From assembly GCF_017894385.1 (NCBI RefSeq), contig NZ_CP059560.1, positions 5,340,501 to 5,404,500 on the forward strand: a stretch of DNA of 64,000 bases, given 5' to 3'. The stretch comes from Aromatoleum petrolei. Lineage in GTDB: Bacteria > Pseudomonadota > Gammaproteobacteria > Burkholderiales > Rhodocyclaceae. A program made the position numbers and the translations under genes. The notes below the pieces were generated by a model. That model worked only from the letters and a program-made list of their open reading frames with translations. It was not told the DNA's origin and did not search any database. Of this stretch, positions 41,830-51,021 are shown in pieces (within the stretch, counting starts at the first letter, position 1; each line of letters starts with the position of its first letter).

Positions 41830-43439
41830 ACGACCGAGCGCAGACGACGGTGAAGCGCGTCATCAACGAATCCGGCCTCGAAGTCCAGCCGCTCTACACC
41901 GCCGAGGACGTCGCGGCGAGCGGCGGCGACGCGATGATCGGCCTGCCCGGGGAATATCCCTTCACCCGTGGCATCCACCGCGAGATGTACCGCAAGCAGC
42001 CCTGGACGATGCGCCAGTACGCGGGCTTCGGCAATCCGCAGGACACCAACCAGCGCTTCAAGTACCTGATCGCGAACGGGCAGACGGGCCTCAACGTGGC
42101 CTTCGACCTGCCGACGCAGATCGGCCTCGATTCGGACGATCCGCTCGCACAGGGCGAGATCGGTCGCGTCGGCATGTCGGTCGACACGCTGCGTGACTTC
42201 GAGATCGCGTTCGACGGCATCGACCTCGAAAAGATCACGGTGTCGATGACGATCAACGGCGCGGCGGCGATCGCCATCGCGATGTACCTCGCGATGGCCG
42301 AGAAACGCGGCTACGACATCAAGAAGCTGCGCGGCACCGCGCAGAACGACATCCTCAAGGAGTTCATCGGCCGCGGGACCTGGATCTTCCCGGTCGAGCC
42401 CTCGATCCGACTCGTCGGCGACACGATCGAGTACTGCGCCGAGCACGCGCCGAAGTACAGCCCGGTGTCGGTGTGCGGCTACCACATCCGCGAATCGGGT
42501 GCGACGCCGGCCGAGGAGATGGCCTACGCCTTCTGCATCGCGCGCGCCTATGCCGACGAAGTCATCGCGCGCGGCCTCCACGTCGACGAGTTCGCCGGGC
42601 GGCTGTCGTACAACTTCAACATCTTCGGCAACCTTTTCGAGCAGGTCTGCAAGTTCCGCGCGGGCCGCAGCCTGTGGGCGAAGATCATGAAGGAGGAATA
42701 CAAGGCCGAGAAGCCCGGCTCGATGTGGCTGCGCATGATTGCGGCGGGCGGCGGCGGCGGGCTCACCTTCGAACAGCCGGAACTCAACATCGTGCGCGGC
42801 GCCTACTACGCGCTGATCAGCGCACTGTCGGGCACGCAGACGATGGCGCTGTGTTCGTACGACGAAGCCTACACGATTCCCACGGAGTATTCGGCTCGCA
42901 TCTCGCTGCGCACGATGCAGATCCTCATCGCGGAGATGGGGATGACCGAGACGGTCGATCCGCTCGGCGGCTCGTACTACGTCGAGACGATGACGAACCA
43001 GATGCGCGAGAAGATGGAGCAGATCATCGCCGAGACCGACGCGCAGGGCGGCATCGTCAAGCTGGTGTCCGAAGGCGCGATCCAGGCCAAGGTGTCCGCG
43101 CAGGCGTACAAGATGCAGCGCGACATCGAGAGCGGCAAGTTCCCGAAGGTCGGCGTCAATTGCTACCGCAACGACCAGGAGGACGAGCATCCGGTCGAAT
43201 TCCACCCCTACAACGAGGACGACGCGCGCGTGCAGATCGAGTCGCTGAACCGCGTGCGCGCCGAGCGCGATGCGGAACGGGTGACTCGTGCGCTCGCCGC
43301 GGTGGGCGACGCCGCTCGGGCCGGCACGAACGTCATGCCGGCGATCGTCGAGGCGGTGAAGGCCTACGCGAGCGTCGGGGAGATCACGCAGGAACTGGTG
43401 AAAGTGTTCGGACGGTACCAGGAACCGATCCGCTTCTGA
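41826..43439 (+). CDS. iaaH: Catalytic large subunit of phenylsuccinyl-CoA-type mutase
   Basis: A 537-aa methylmalonyl-CoA mutase-family TIM-barrel subunit. Aligning by eye to Propionibacterium methylmalonyl-CoA mutase gives Tyr65, Gln173, Arg183 and His220 at positions 89, 197, 207 and 244. Tyr and Arg at the first and third positions are the carboxylate-binding pair of methylmalonyl-CoA mutase; isobutyryl- and 2-hydroxyisobutyryl-CoA mutases differ at both. This suits rearrangement of (2-aminophenyl)succinyl-CoA to (2-aminobenzyl)malonyl-CoA, which carries a free carboxylate. No B12 domain is fused, so it needs the iaaG product. It starts as ATGA from iaaG. Confidence 0.88.
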   Translation: MNDRAQTTVKRVINESGLEVQPLYTAEDVAASGGDAMIGLPGEYPFTRGIHREMYRKQPWTMRQYAGFGNPQDTNQRFKYLIANGQTGLNVAFDLPTQIGLDSDDPLAQGEIGRVGMSVDTLRDFEIAFDGIDLEKITVSMTINGAAAIAIAMYLAMAEKRGYDIKKLRGTAQNDILKEFIGRGTWIFPVEPSIRLVGDTIEYCAEHAPKYSPVSVCGYHIRESGATPAEEMAYAFCIARAYADEVIARGLHVDEFAGRLSYNFNIFGNLFEQVCKFRAGRSLWAKIMKEEYKAEKPGSMWLRMIAAGGGGGLTFEQPELNIVRGAYYALISALSGTQTMALCSYDEAYTIPTEYSARISLRTMQILIAEMGMTETVDPLGGSYYVETMTNQMREKMEQIIAETDAQGGIVKLVSEGAIQAKVSAQAYKMQRDIESGKFPKVGVNCYRNDQEDEHPVEFHPYNEDDARVQIESLNRVRAERDAERVTRALAAVGDAARAGTNVMPAIVEAVKAYASVGEITQELVKVFGRYQEPIRF

Positions 43440-43449
43440 GGAACGATCA

Positions 43450-44316
43450 ATGACAGCAATCGAAAGATATGCCGCGCCGCAGAGCCTCGACGAGGCACTC
43501 GGCATCCTGCAGCAGGACGAGGTGACGATACTGGCCGGCGGCACCGACCTGATGCCGCAGACGAAGGCCGGCCGCATCGGGTTCAAGCCGACGCTGATGA
43601 ACATCGGCCGTGTCGCCGGATTGAAAGGTGTCACGCTCGACGGCCAGCACCTGCGCATCGGTGCACTCACCACGATCAGCGAGCTCCTCCGCGATCCACT
43701 CATTGCGCAGCACGCGCCGGTGCTCGCGGAGGCCTGCGATCACTTCGCGAGCGACCAGATCCGCAACGCGGGCACGCTCGGCGGCAACATCAACAACGCC
43801 TCGCCCGCGGGCGACACGCTGGTGCCGCTGATCGTGCTCGACGCCGAGGTCGAGCTCGCCTCCAAGCCCAACGGCAGCGTCACCACGCGCCGCATGCCGC
43901 TCGCCGAGTTCTTCACCGGCCCGGGCAGGACGAAGCGCGCCGCGAACGAATTGCTGACCGCCGTGCGCATCCCGCTGCCGAAACCGGGTCACGTCGCGCG
44001 CTTCTACAAGTTCGGCACGCGCCCCGCGCTCGACATCTCGACGATTTCGATCGGCATCGCCGGCATCAAGCGCGACGGCGCGCTCACTGACACCCGCGTC
44101 GCGTTCGGCGCGGTCGCCCCGACGCCGGTGCGCGCGCCGCGCACCGAAGCCGCGCTCGAAGGACGCCGCCTCAACGCCGAGGCCATCGAAGCCGCCGCCG
44201 ACGCCGCCCGCGACGAGGTGAGCCCGATCGACGACGTGCGCGCCAGCGCGTGGTACCGCAAGGAACTGATCCACAACATGACCAGAAGGATGCTCGACCA
44301 TGTTGCTCACGCATGA
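43450..44316 (+). CDS. FAD subunit of xanthine dehydrogenase-family molybdenum hydroxylase
   Basis: A 288-aa CoxM/HcrB-type flavoprotein. FAD-binding motifs ILAGGTDLMPQ (about residues 28-38) and the NAGTLGGNINNASPAGD block are clear, and a CO_deh_flav_C domain follows. It passes electrons from the iron-sulfur subunit to the acceptor. It lies 10 bp after the mutase gene and overlaps the iron-sulfur gene by 17 bp. In the published cluster it would be one of iaaI-iaaK; I do not assign the letter. No 4Fe-4S insert (as in 4-hydroxybenzoyl-CoA reductase) is seen. Confidence 0.88.
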   Translation: MTAIERYAAPQSLDEALGILQQDEVTILAGGTDLMPQTKAGRIGFKPTLMNIGRVAGLKGVTLDGQHLRIGALTTISELLRDPLIAQHAPVLAEACDHFASDQIRNAGTLGGNINNASPAGDTLVPLIVLDAEVELASKPNGSVTTRRMPLAEFFTGPGRTKRAANELLTAVRIPLPKPGHVARFYKFGTRPALDISTISIGIAGIKRDGALTDTRVAFGAVAPTPVRAPRTEAALEGRRLNAEAIEAAADAARDEVSPIDDVRASAWYRKELIHNMTRRMLDHVAHA

Positions 44317-44773
44317 CATCGAATTCACGCTGAACGGCGTCACGAAAAAGCTCACCATCGACGTCACGATGAACGCACTCGACATGCTGCGCGACGTCGT
44401 CGGCCTGACCGGCACGAAGTACGGCTGTGGCGAAGGCGAGTGCGGCGCATGCACGATCCGCGTCGATGGCGAGACGCGCAATTCCTGCCTGATGTTTGCG
44501 GTCGATTTCGACGGCCGCGACATCGTCACGATCGAAGGCCTCGCCGCCGACCCGAAGGCCGACGCGCTACGCGAGTCCTTCGTCGAGCACGGCGCGGTGC
44601 AGTGCGGCTTCTGCACGCCGGGCATGGTCATGCAGGCGTCCCACATCCTCGACACGCACCCGGATGCCGATGCCGCGACCATCAAGCGCGGCCTCGAAGG
44701 AAACCTCTGCCGCTGCACCGGCTACAAGAAGATCGTCGACGCGGTCGAATCCGCGTGCTGCGGCGGGCGATGA
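44300..44773 (+). CDS. 2Fe-2S subunit of xanthine dehydrogenase-family molybdenum hydroxylase
   Basis: A 157-aa CoxS-type protein with two cluster motifs: the plant-ferredoxin-like CGEGECGACTIRVDG (about residues 48-62) and the C-terminal pair CGFCTPGM and CRCTGYKK. It relays electrons from the molybdenum site to FAD. Its start overlaps the FAD-subunit gene, indicating coupled synthesis of the three-subunit enzyme proposed to hydroxylate indole-3-acetate at C2 with water. Confidence 0.92.
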   Translation: MLLTHDIEFTLNGVTKKLTIDVTMNALDMLRDVVGLTGTKYGCGEGECGACTIRVDGETRNSCLMFAVDFDGRDIVTIEGLAADPKADALRESFVEHGAVQCGFCTPGMVMQASHILDTHPDADAATIKRGLEGNLCRCTGYKKIVDAVESACCGGR

Positions 44774-44786
44774 GGAGAACGACAGC

Positions 44787-47195
44787 ATGAACGTCGCAGA
44801 AAAACCCGTGATCGCACCCGAATCCCTGATCGGCCAGCGCATCCAGAAGAAGGACGCGCCCGAGAAGGCCGCCGGCAAGACGCGCTACATCCAGGACATG
44901 GTCGTGCCGGGCATGCTGCACGCGAAGATCCTGCGCTCGTCGCGCGTGCACGCGAGGATCAAGAGCATCGACACCTCGGCGGCGAAGGCGCTGCCGGGCG
45001 TGCATGTCGTCCTCACCGCGGCCGACGTGCCCGACCAGCAGCCGATCGGCGTCGCGCGCGACCACCTGCCGCTGAAGGGGGAACGCGTGCGCAGCCAGCG
45101 CGACGAGATCGCCGCAGTCGCCGCCGACAGCGAGGAGATCGCCGAGGCCGCCTTGCGCCTGATCCGCGTCGAATACGAGGACCTGCCGGTCGTCGCCACG
45201 CCCGAGGAGGCGATCAAACCCGGCGCGCCGCTGATCCACCCTGCCCCGCTCGGCGCCGACGGACGCCCGCAGGCGCTGCCGCCGAAAACACCGATCGCGT
45301 TCGCCGGCAAGGCGGACAACGTCGCGATGCGCTTCGACTACACGCACGGCGACATCGCGCAGGCCGAAGCCGAGTCCGACGTCGTCGTCGAGGACACCTT
45401 CCAGCTGCATTACGTGACGCACTGCTGCATGGGCGTGTCGGGTGTCATCGCCGAGTTCGACGCCTCCGGCAACCTGCTGATGTACTCGAACACGCAGGTG
45501 CCCTTCCTGCACAAGCGTGAATTCGCCGAGTACCTGAACATCGACCCGAGCCGCGTGCGCATCATTCAGCCGCCGATCGGCGGCGGCTTCGGCTCCAAGC
45601 TCGACATCTACCCCTTCGAGGTCATCTGCATCTTCCTCGCGCGCGCTGCGAAGCGCCCGGTGAAGATGGTCTTTACACGCGAGGAAGAGTTCCTCGCCTC
45701 GCCTACTCGCCAGCCGGTGCTGCTGACGCTGCGCTCCGGCTGCAAGAAGGACGGGTCGCTGACCTTCCGCCAGGTGCATACGCTGCACGACAACGGCGCC
45801 TACACGTCCTGGGGCGCGACAACGCCGTTCGTGATGATGCAGACTTTCTCGTCGCTGTACCGCGTGCCCGCCTGCGACTACCACACGACGGTCGTCTACA
45901 CGAACAACCCCTACGCCGGCTCCTTCCGCGGCTACGGCAACCTGCAGGCGACCTTCGCCATCGAGCAGCACATGGACATGCTGGCCGAGAAGATCGGCAT
46001 GGACCCGCTCGATTTCCGCATGAAGAACGCGCAGAACGCCGGCGAAGTCACCGGCCAGGGCATGACGTTCAAGAGCTGCGGCTTCAAGGAATGCCTGACG
46101 ACCGCGGCCGAGCGCAGCGGCTACCAGAAGAAGCACGCCGACAACCTCGCCAACCGCGACGCGCCCGGACCGGTGAAGCGCGGCATCGGCATCGCGTCGA
46201 TGCTGCACGTCGGCGGCGGCGCGAAGATCTATCCGTCGGACGGCTGCGGCACCATCCTGAAGCTCGACGATTTTGCGAACGTCACGCTGATCACCGGCGC
46301 GTCCGAGATCGGCCAGGGCTCGGAGACGGTGCTGTCGCAGCTCGTCTGCGAGGAGCTGGGGCTGCCGATCTCGGCGGTCACCGTCGTCAATAACGACACC
46401 GCGATCACGCCCTGGGACGTCGGCGTGCATGCGAGCCGCACGACCTTCATCGCCGGCAATTCGGCGATCGGCGCGGCGCGCAAGGCGAAGGCGAAGATCC
46501 TCGCGGCCGCGGCGAAGAAGCATGGCTGCGACGAGTCGGAGCTGGATCTGCGCGGCGGCTTCGTCATCAAGGCCGACTCGGGCGAGCCGCTGGTCGAGCT
46601 CGCGCGGCTGATGCGGAACCTGCACTTCTCGGACAAGGCCGAGCTCGTGATGACGACCTTCTACTACGAGCCGCCGAGCGTGCATCAGGACAAGGCCTTC
46701 AAGGGCGATGTGTCGGCCGCCTACGCATGGGCGGCGCAGGTGGTCGAAGTCGAGGTCGATACCGACACCGGCATCGTGAAGATGACGAAGGTGACCGGTA
46801 CGCACGACGTCGGCCGCGTGCTCAACCGCCTCGGCCTCGAGGGCCAGATCGAAGGCGGCGTGGTGATGGGCCAGGGCTACGCGCTGACCGAGAACCTGAT
46901 CGTCGAGAACGGCGTCACCCGCAACCCGAACTTCCGCGACTACAAGCTCGTGACCGCACCCGAGATCCCCGAGATGGACATCACCTTCGTCGAGTCGATG
47001 GACGGCGAAGGTCCGCAGGGCGCCAAGGGCGTCGGCGAGGCGCCGGCGATCTGCATCGCCGCGGCGGCGGCGAATGCGATCTACAACGCGACCGGCGTGC
47101 GCATCTTCGCCCTGCCCTTCACGCCGGAGGCGGTGTACCGGGCATTGCGCGGCGCGGCGCCGAAACCCCATTGGCAAGCGTGGAAACCGGAATGA
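44787..47195 (+). CDS. Molybdopterin subunit of xanthine dehydrogenase-family hydroxylase (indole-acetate type)
   Basis: An 802-aa catalytic subunit. Molybdenum-cofactor motifs are present: [20 protein letters not shown], and the C-terminal [11 protein letters not shown], whose Glu is the expected catalytic base. GAGGAG lies about 10 bases before the ATG at 44787. Predicted reaction: water-dependent oxidation of the pyrrole ring of indole-3-acetate to the 2-oxo form, which the hydantoinase-like IaaCE then opens. Substrate-channel residues cannot be judged by eye. Alternatives within the family (isoquinoline, nicotinate or aldehyde oxidation) are less likely given the operon. Confidence 0.9.
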   Translation: MNVAEKPVIAPESLIGQRIQKKDAPEKAAGKTRYIQDMVVPGMLHAKILRSSRVHARIKSIDTSAAKALPGVHVVLTAADVPDQQPIGVARDHLPLKGERVRSQRDEIAAVAADSEEIAEAALRLIRVEYEDLPVVATPEEAIKPGAPLIHPAPLGADGRPQALPPKTPIAFAGKADNVAMRFDYTHGDIAQAEAESDVVVEDTFQLHYVTHCCMGVSGVIAEFDASGNLLMYSNTQVPFLHKREFAEYLNIDPSRVRIIQPPIGGGFGSKLDIYPFEVICIFLARAAKRPVKMVFTREEEFLASPTRQPVLLTLRSGCKKDGSLTFRQVHTLHDNGAYTSWGATTPFVMMQTFSSLYRVPACDYHTTVVYTNNPYAGSFRGYGNLQATFAIEQHMDMLAEKIGMDPLDFRMKNAQNAGEVTGQGMTFKSCGFKECLTTAAERSGYQKKHADNLANRDAPGPVKRGIGIASMLHVGGGAKIYPSDGCGTILKLDDFANVTLITGASEIGQGSETVLSQLVCEELGLPISAVTVVNNDTAITPWDVGVHASRTTFIAGNSAIGAARKAKAKILAAAAKKHGCDESELDLRGGFVIKADSGEPLVELARLMRNLHFSDKAELVMTTFYYEPPSVHQDKAFKGDVSAAYAWAAQVVEVEVDTDTGIVKMTKVTGTHDVGRVLNRLGLEGQIEGGVVMGQGYALTENLIVENGVTRNPNFRDYKLVTAPEIPEMDITFVESMDGEGPQGAKGVGEAPAICIAAAAANAIYNATGVRIFALPFTPEAVYRALRGAAPKPHWQAWKPE

Positions 47196-48388
47196 AGCGG
47201 CGCACCATACTCTCGATGGAGCAGGCGCTGTCGATGCCCTACGCGACGCTGCGCTTCGCGCAGCTCGGCTGGCGCGTGATCCGCCTCGAATCGACGCCGG
47301 CTGGCGATGGCCTGCCCGGCGATCCCAACCGCTACATCGGCGGCAAGGTCGCCGACGACGACCGGCGTACCTATTTCATCGCACCCAACGTCGGCAAGGA
47401 AGCGATCGCGCTCAACCTCAAGGAACCCGACGGCCAGGCGCTGTTGAGGCGCCTGCTGGTCGAGCTCGACGTCGATGTCTTCTGCTGCAACACGGTGCCG
47501 CGCCGCTACAAGCAACTCGGCATCGACTACGCAACGCTCGCCGCGGCGAAGCCGGATCTGATCTGGGCGGGGATTTCGGCGATGGGCCCGGACTACCCCG
47601 ATGCGCCCGGCTACGATCCGGTGATCCAGGCGATGGCGGGCTACATGGAGCTCACCGGCGCCGCCGACGGGCCGCCGACCCTCGCTGGCGTGCCGCTCGT
47701 CGACCTCAAGGCGGGCGACGAGGTCTATGCGAACGTGATGATGGCGCTGCTCGAACGCGCCGAGAGCGGCAAGGGCACGCGCATCGACGTGTCGATGCTG
47801 CAGGCCGCCGCCTCGTGGCTGATCACGACGCTGCCGCTGCTCGATTTCGACTGCCAGCCGGCCGAAATCACCCGCTGCGGCAACGAGCACCGCAAGTTCA
47901 TCCCCACGAACGTCTATCCGACCGCCGACGGATTCATCTACATGGCGATCGGCAGCGACGTACAGTGGAAGCGCCTCTCGGAAATCCCGAAGTTCGCGTC
48001 GATCGCCAGCGCAGCGCGCGCGACCAACGAAGGCCGCGCCCGCGAGCGCGACGCGATCCATTGCGACGTCGCCGCCGTCACGAGCCGCTATCCGACCACC
48101 GAGATCGCCGCCGACTTCCGCGATGCCACGATCCCCCACGCGCCGATCCACGACATCCCCGCCGTGCGCGACATGGAGGCGGTCCGCCGACGGCTGACGA
48201 CGACGCGCATGCCGGGCGGCAAGCTCGTGCATATGCAGCCGATGGCGGTCGACGTCGCTGGTGCCGATGGCGGTGAACTGCCGTTTGCGCCACGCTACGG
48301 CCAGCACACGGACGCCGTCCTGCGCGAGGCCGGATGCAGCGAGGACGACATCGCGCTGCTGCACTCACGCGGAATCGTCGCCGGCTGA
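47192..48388 (+). CDS. iaaL: Family III CoA-transferase, probable phenylsuccinyl-CoA transferase
   Basis: A 398-aa CaiB/BaiF-type CoA-transferase. The catalytic Asp is expected at Asp171 in [15 protein letters not shown], and the family glycine-rich loops are visible. IaaL of Aromatoleum moves CoA onto phenylsuccinate-type acids. Here it would make (2-aminophenyl)succinyl-CoA for the mutase. The start overlaps the molybdenum-subunit stop as ATGA. The N-terminus is shorter than in formyl-CoA transferase because it begins directly with a helix before the CoA-binding region. It is the last enzyme gene before a 157-bp gap and the binding protein. Confidence 0.87.
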   Translation: MKRRTILSMEQALSMPYATLRFAQLGWRVIRLESTPAGDGLPGDPNRYIGGKVADDDRRTYFIAPNVGKEAIALNLKEPDGQALLRRLLVELDVDVFCCNTVPRRYKQLGIDYATLAAAKPDLIWAGISAMGPDYPDAPGYDPVIQAMAGYMELTGAADGPPTLAGVPLVDLKAGDEVYANVMMALLERAESGKGTRIDVSMLQAAASWLITTLPLLDFDCQPAEITRCGNEHRKFIPTNVYPTADGFIYMAIGSDVQWKRLSEIPKFASIASAARATNEGRARERDAIHCDVAAVTSRYPTTEIAADFRDATIPHAPIHDIPAVRDMEAVRRRLTTTRMPGGKLVHMQPMAVDVAGADGGELPFAPRYGQHTDAVLREAGCSEDDIALLHSRGIVAG

Positions 48389-48545
48389 GCCCCGGCGCCA
48401 GATCGTCATGCGGCGCCCCACCGGGAGGGGCGCCGCCTTCTACTCACGAACCCCGGAAACCATCGACGGCGAGAGGAGCGCGCGGACCCGATCCGCACGC
48501 GCGACCAGAGGTCCTTGTGGTGCACACCGTAGGAGACATCAGAAC

Positions 48546-49694
48546 ATGAAGATGCTTGGCATTCGATTTGCGCTGTCCGGACTCGTCCTGGCGGCTTCGC
48601 TGTCGGCTCACGCCCAGGTGAAGATCGGCGTGGTGTCGTCGGCGACCGGCCCGACCGCGCTGGTCGGCATCCCGCAGAAGAACACCGTTGCGCTGCTGCC
48701 GGCGAAGATCGGGGATCTCAGCGTCGAGTACATCCCGCTCGACGACGCGAGCGATCCGACTGCCTCCGTCACCGCGGTGAAGAAGCTGATCTCGGAGCAG
48801 AACGTCGACGCGATCATCGGCCCCTCGGGCTCGCCCAACGCGATGGGCGTGATCCAGTTCGTCGCCGACGCCGGCGTGCCGCTGCTCGCCCCGGTCGGCA
48901 CCGCCGCCGTCGTGACGCCCATGGACGACAAGAAGAAGTGGGTGTTCAAGACCACCCAGAACGACGACATCATCGCCACGGCGCTGGTCGGCCACATGGT
49001 GAAGTCCGGCGTGAAGACGGTCGGCTTCATCGGCGTCGGCGACCCCTACGGCGAGAACTGGTACAAGGTGTTCTCGGCGCTCGCTGAAAAGAACGGCATG
49101 AAGATCGTCGCCAACGAGCGCTTCCAGCGCCAGGACGCGTCGGTTACCGGCCAGAGCCTGAAAATCCTCGGCGCCGCCCCCGACGCCGTGCTCGTCGCCG
49201 CCGCCGGCGGGCCCGCGGTGCTGCCGCAGACCACCCTCGTCGAGCAGGGCTACAAGGGCCAGATCTACCAGACTCACGGCGCCGCCCTGCCCGATTTCCT
49301 CAAGCTCGGCGGCAAGAAGGTCGAGGGCACGATCCTCGCCGCGAGCCTGATGCTGGTGCTGCCCGAGATCGCCGACAGCCATCCGTCGAAGAAGATCGCC
49401 GCCGAGTACATCGCCGCCTACGAGAAGGCGCACGGCACCAAGCCCGCGACCTTCGGCGCCAATGTCTTCGACGCCGGCCTGCTGCTGCAGCAGGCGATCC
49501 CGGCCGCCGCGAAGGTCGCCAAGCCCGGCACCAAGGAGTTCCGCGCCGCGCTGCGCGACAGCCTCGAGCAGACCCGCGAGCTCGTCGGCACCCAAGGCAT
49601 CTACAACATGAGCGCGACCGACCACAGCGGCTTCGACGAGCGCGGCCGCGTGCTCATCGCCGTCAAGGACGGCAACTGGACGCTGGCGAAGTAA
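48546..49694 (+). CDS. Periplasmic LivK-type substrate-binding protein, iaa-linked
   Basis: A 382-aa type I periplasmic binding protein with a signal peptide (LGIRFALSGLVLAASLSAHA, cleaved before QVKIGV). Family features follow: SSATGPTALVGI, DDASDPTASVTAVKKLI, and IIGPSGSPNAMG. TAGGAGACATCAGAAC precedes the start. A periplasmic binding protein was among the auxin-induced proteins in A. evansii. No membrane or ATPase genes accompany it here, so it must share a transporter encoded elsewhere. Indole-3-acetate is the likely ligand, by context. Confidence 0.87.
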   Translation: MKMLGIRFALSGLVLAASLSAHAQVKIGVVSSATGPTALVGIPQKNTVALLPAKIGDLSVEYIPLDDASDPTASVTAVKKLISEQNVDAIIGPSGSPNAMGVIQFVADAGVPLLAPVGTAAVVTPMDDKKKWVFKTTQNDDIIATALVGHMVKSGVKTVGFIGVGDPYGENWYKVFSALAEKNGMKIVANERFQRQDASVTGQSLKILGAAPDAVLVAAAGGPAVLPQTTLVEQGYKGQIYQTHGAALPDFLKLGGKKVEGTILAASLMLVLPEIADSHPSKKIAAEYIAAYEKAHGTKPATFGANVFDAGLLLQQAIPAAAKVAKPGTKEFRAALRDSLEQTRELVGTQGIYNMSATDHSGFDERGRVLIAVKDGNWTLAK

Positions 49695-49712
49695 GCGCTC
49701 CGCCAGCAAAGC

Positions 49713-49735
49713 AAAAAGGGGGCTCACGCCCCCTT
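49713..49735. terminator. Bidirectional terminator between convergent operons
   Basis: AAGGGGGC and GCCCCCTT pair over eight bases around a four-base loop. On the minus strand a T-run follows, and the plus-strand 3' side ends in TT. It separates the rightward iaa operon from the leftward abm operon, whose last genes converge here with only 65 bp between stops. Confidence 0.85.
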
Positions 49736-49759
49736 GCTCGTCCCGAAAGGTCGGGTGCC

Positions 49760-50935
49760 TTACATGCGGCAGCCGCGCGCCGGGTCCGCCAGCGCCTTCT
49801 CTGCGACGCCGACGAGCTTGTTGTCGCGCCCCTCGGCCTTGCGCAGGTAGATGTCCTGCACCGGGTTGTGCGCTTTCGACAGTGTGAACGCGCCGCGCGG
49901 GCTGTCGATCTTCGCCGCTTCCATCGCCTTGATCATCGCCGGCTGCTCGAGCTTGCCGCCCTTGACCGCATCCAGGCCCACGCGCAGCAGCTGGGCGGCG
50001 TCGTAACCCTGCACCGCATACACGTCGGGCTGCATCTTGTAGCTCGTCGCGTACTTGGTGCGGAAGGCCGTGTCCTTCGCGTTGGTCAGGCCGTCGGCGT
50101 AATGCAGCGCCGTCAGCAGCCCTTCTCCCGCACCGCCCATCGCGTCCAGCGTACCGTCGGTGAGGAAGCCCGATGCGTACAGCGGAATGGTCTTCTTCAG
50201 GCCCGCGGCGTCGTAGTCCCTCACGAACTTGGCGGCCCCGCCGCCCGCGAAGAACACGAACACGGCGTCGGGCTTCAGGTTCGCGATCTCGGTCAGGTAG
50301 GCCTGGAATTCGACGTTCGGGAAAGGCAGGTAGAGTTCCTTCGCGATCTTGCCGCCCGCCTTCTCGAAGGCCTCCTTGAAGCCGCCGACGGCCTGTTCGC
50401 CGGCCGCGTATTTCCACGTCAGCGTAACGACGTTCTTGTGTCCACGCTCGGCCGCGACCTTGCCCATGCCGTACGCGGGCTGCCAGTTCGTGAACGAGGT
50501 GCGGAACACGTTCGGCGCGCACAGCGGGCCGGTGAGCTCGTCGGCACCGGCGTTGGGGACGATCAGGAGGGTCTTGGTGTCGCGCGCGACCTTGGCCATC
50601 GCCAGCGCCACGCCCGAATGCACGGTGCCGACCAGCACGTCGACGTTGTCGCGCTTGACGAGCTTGGAGGCGTTCTCGGTCGCCTTGGCCGGATCGGATT
50701 CGTCATCGACGACGAAATACTCGACCTCGCGCCCGCCCAGCGTGCCGCCCTGCTCCGTCACGTACTGCTTGAACCCGTTGGTGATCGCGGTGCCGAGCGC
50801 GGCATAGGTGCCGGTGTAGGGCAGCATCAGCCCGACCTTGACCTTCTCGGCCGCCTGCGCCGCACCGAACGTCAGCGTGCCGAGCGCTACGACGGCGATC
50901 CCACGGACCACTTTGGCTCCCTTCTTCCTGGTCAT
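49760..50935 (-). CDS. Periplasmic LivK-type substrate-binding protein, abm-linked
   Basis: A 391-aa type I periplasmic binding protein. The signal peptide has a Lys/Arg-rich N-region (MTRKKGAKVVR) and a hydrophobic core ending at AQAA. Motifs include GLMLPYTGTYAALG and VDDESDPAKATENASKLV. The C-terminus ends in a Cys-containing RGCRM. GGAGACGAAGA precedes the ATG. It is the last gene of the leftward 2-aminobenzoate operon and probably binds 2-aminobenzoate or a related aromatic acid. As with the iaa-linked protein, no permease or ATPase lies nearby. Confidence 0.86.
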   Translation of the reverse strand: MTRKKGAKVVRGIAVVALGTLTFGAAQAAEKVKVGLMLPYTGTYAALGTAITNGFKQYVTEQGGTLGGREVEYFVVDDESDPAKATENASKLVKRDNVDVLVGTVHSGVALAMAKVARDTKTLLIVPNAGADELTGPLCAPNVFRTSFTNWQPAYGMGKVAAERGHKNVVTLTWKYAAGEQAVGGFKEAFEKAGGKIAKELYLPFPNVEFQAYLTEIANLKPDAVFVFFAGGGAAKFVRDYDAAGLKKTIPLYASGFLTDGTLDAMGGAGEGLLTALHYADGLTNAKDTAFRTKYATSYKMQPDVYAVQGYDAAQLLRVGLDAVKGGKLEQPAMIKAMEAAKIDSPRGAFTLSKAHNPVQDIYLRKAEGRDNKLVGVAEKALADPARGCRM

Positions 50936-51021
50936 TCTTCGTCTCCTCCGGTCTTTTAATGTGTTCGCATCAAACTTCGATTGCGGACAGCTATGATTTT
51001 CTCATCCGGCGATTGCCGGTA

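Noticed and set aside
41422-43439. 2-Hydroxyisobutyryl-CoA or isobutyryl-CoA mutase
   Set aside because: The Tyr65/Arg183 pair matches methylmalonyl-type carboxylate binding, not the residues of those mutases, and the operon lacks matching partner genes.
44682-47177. A long leftward open frame opposite the molybdenum-subunit gene
   Set aside because: The plus-strand gene has intact cofactor motifs; the antisense product is low-complexity and motif-free.
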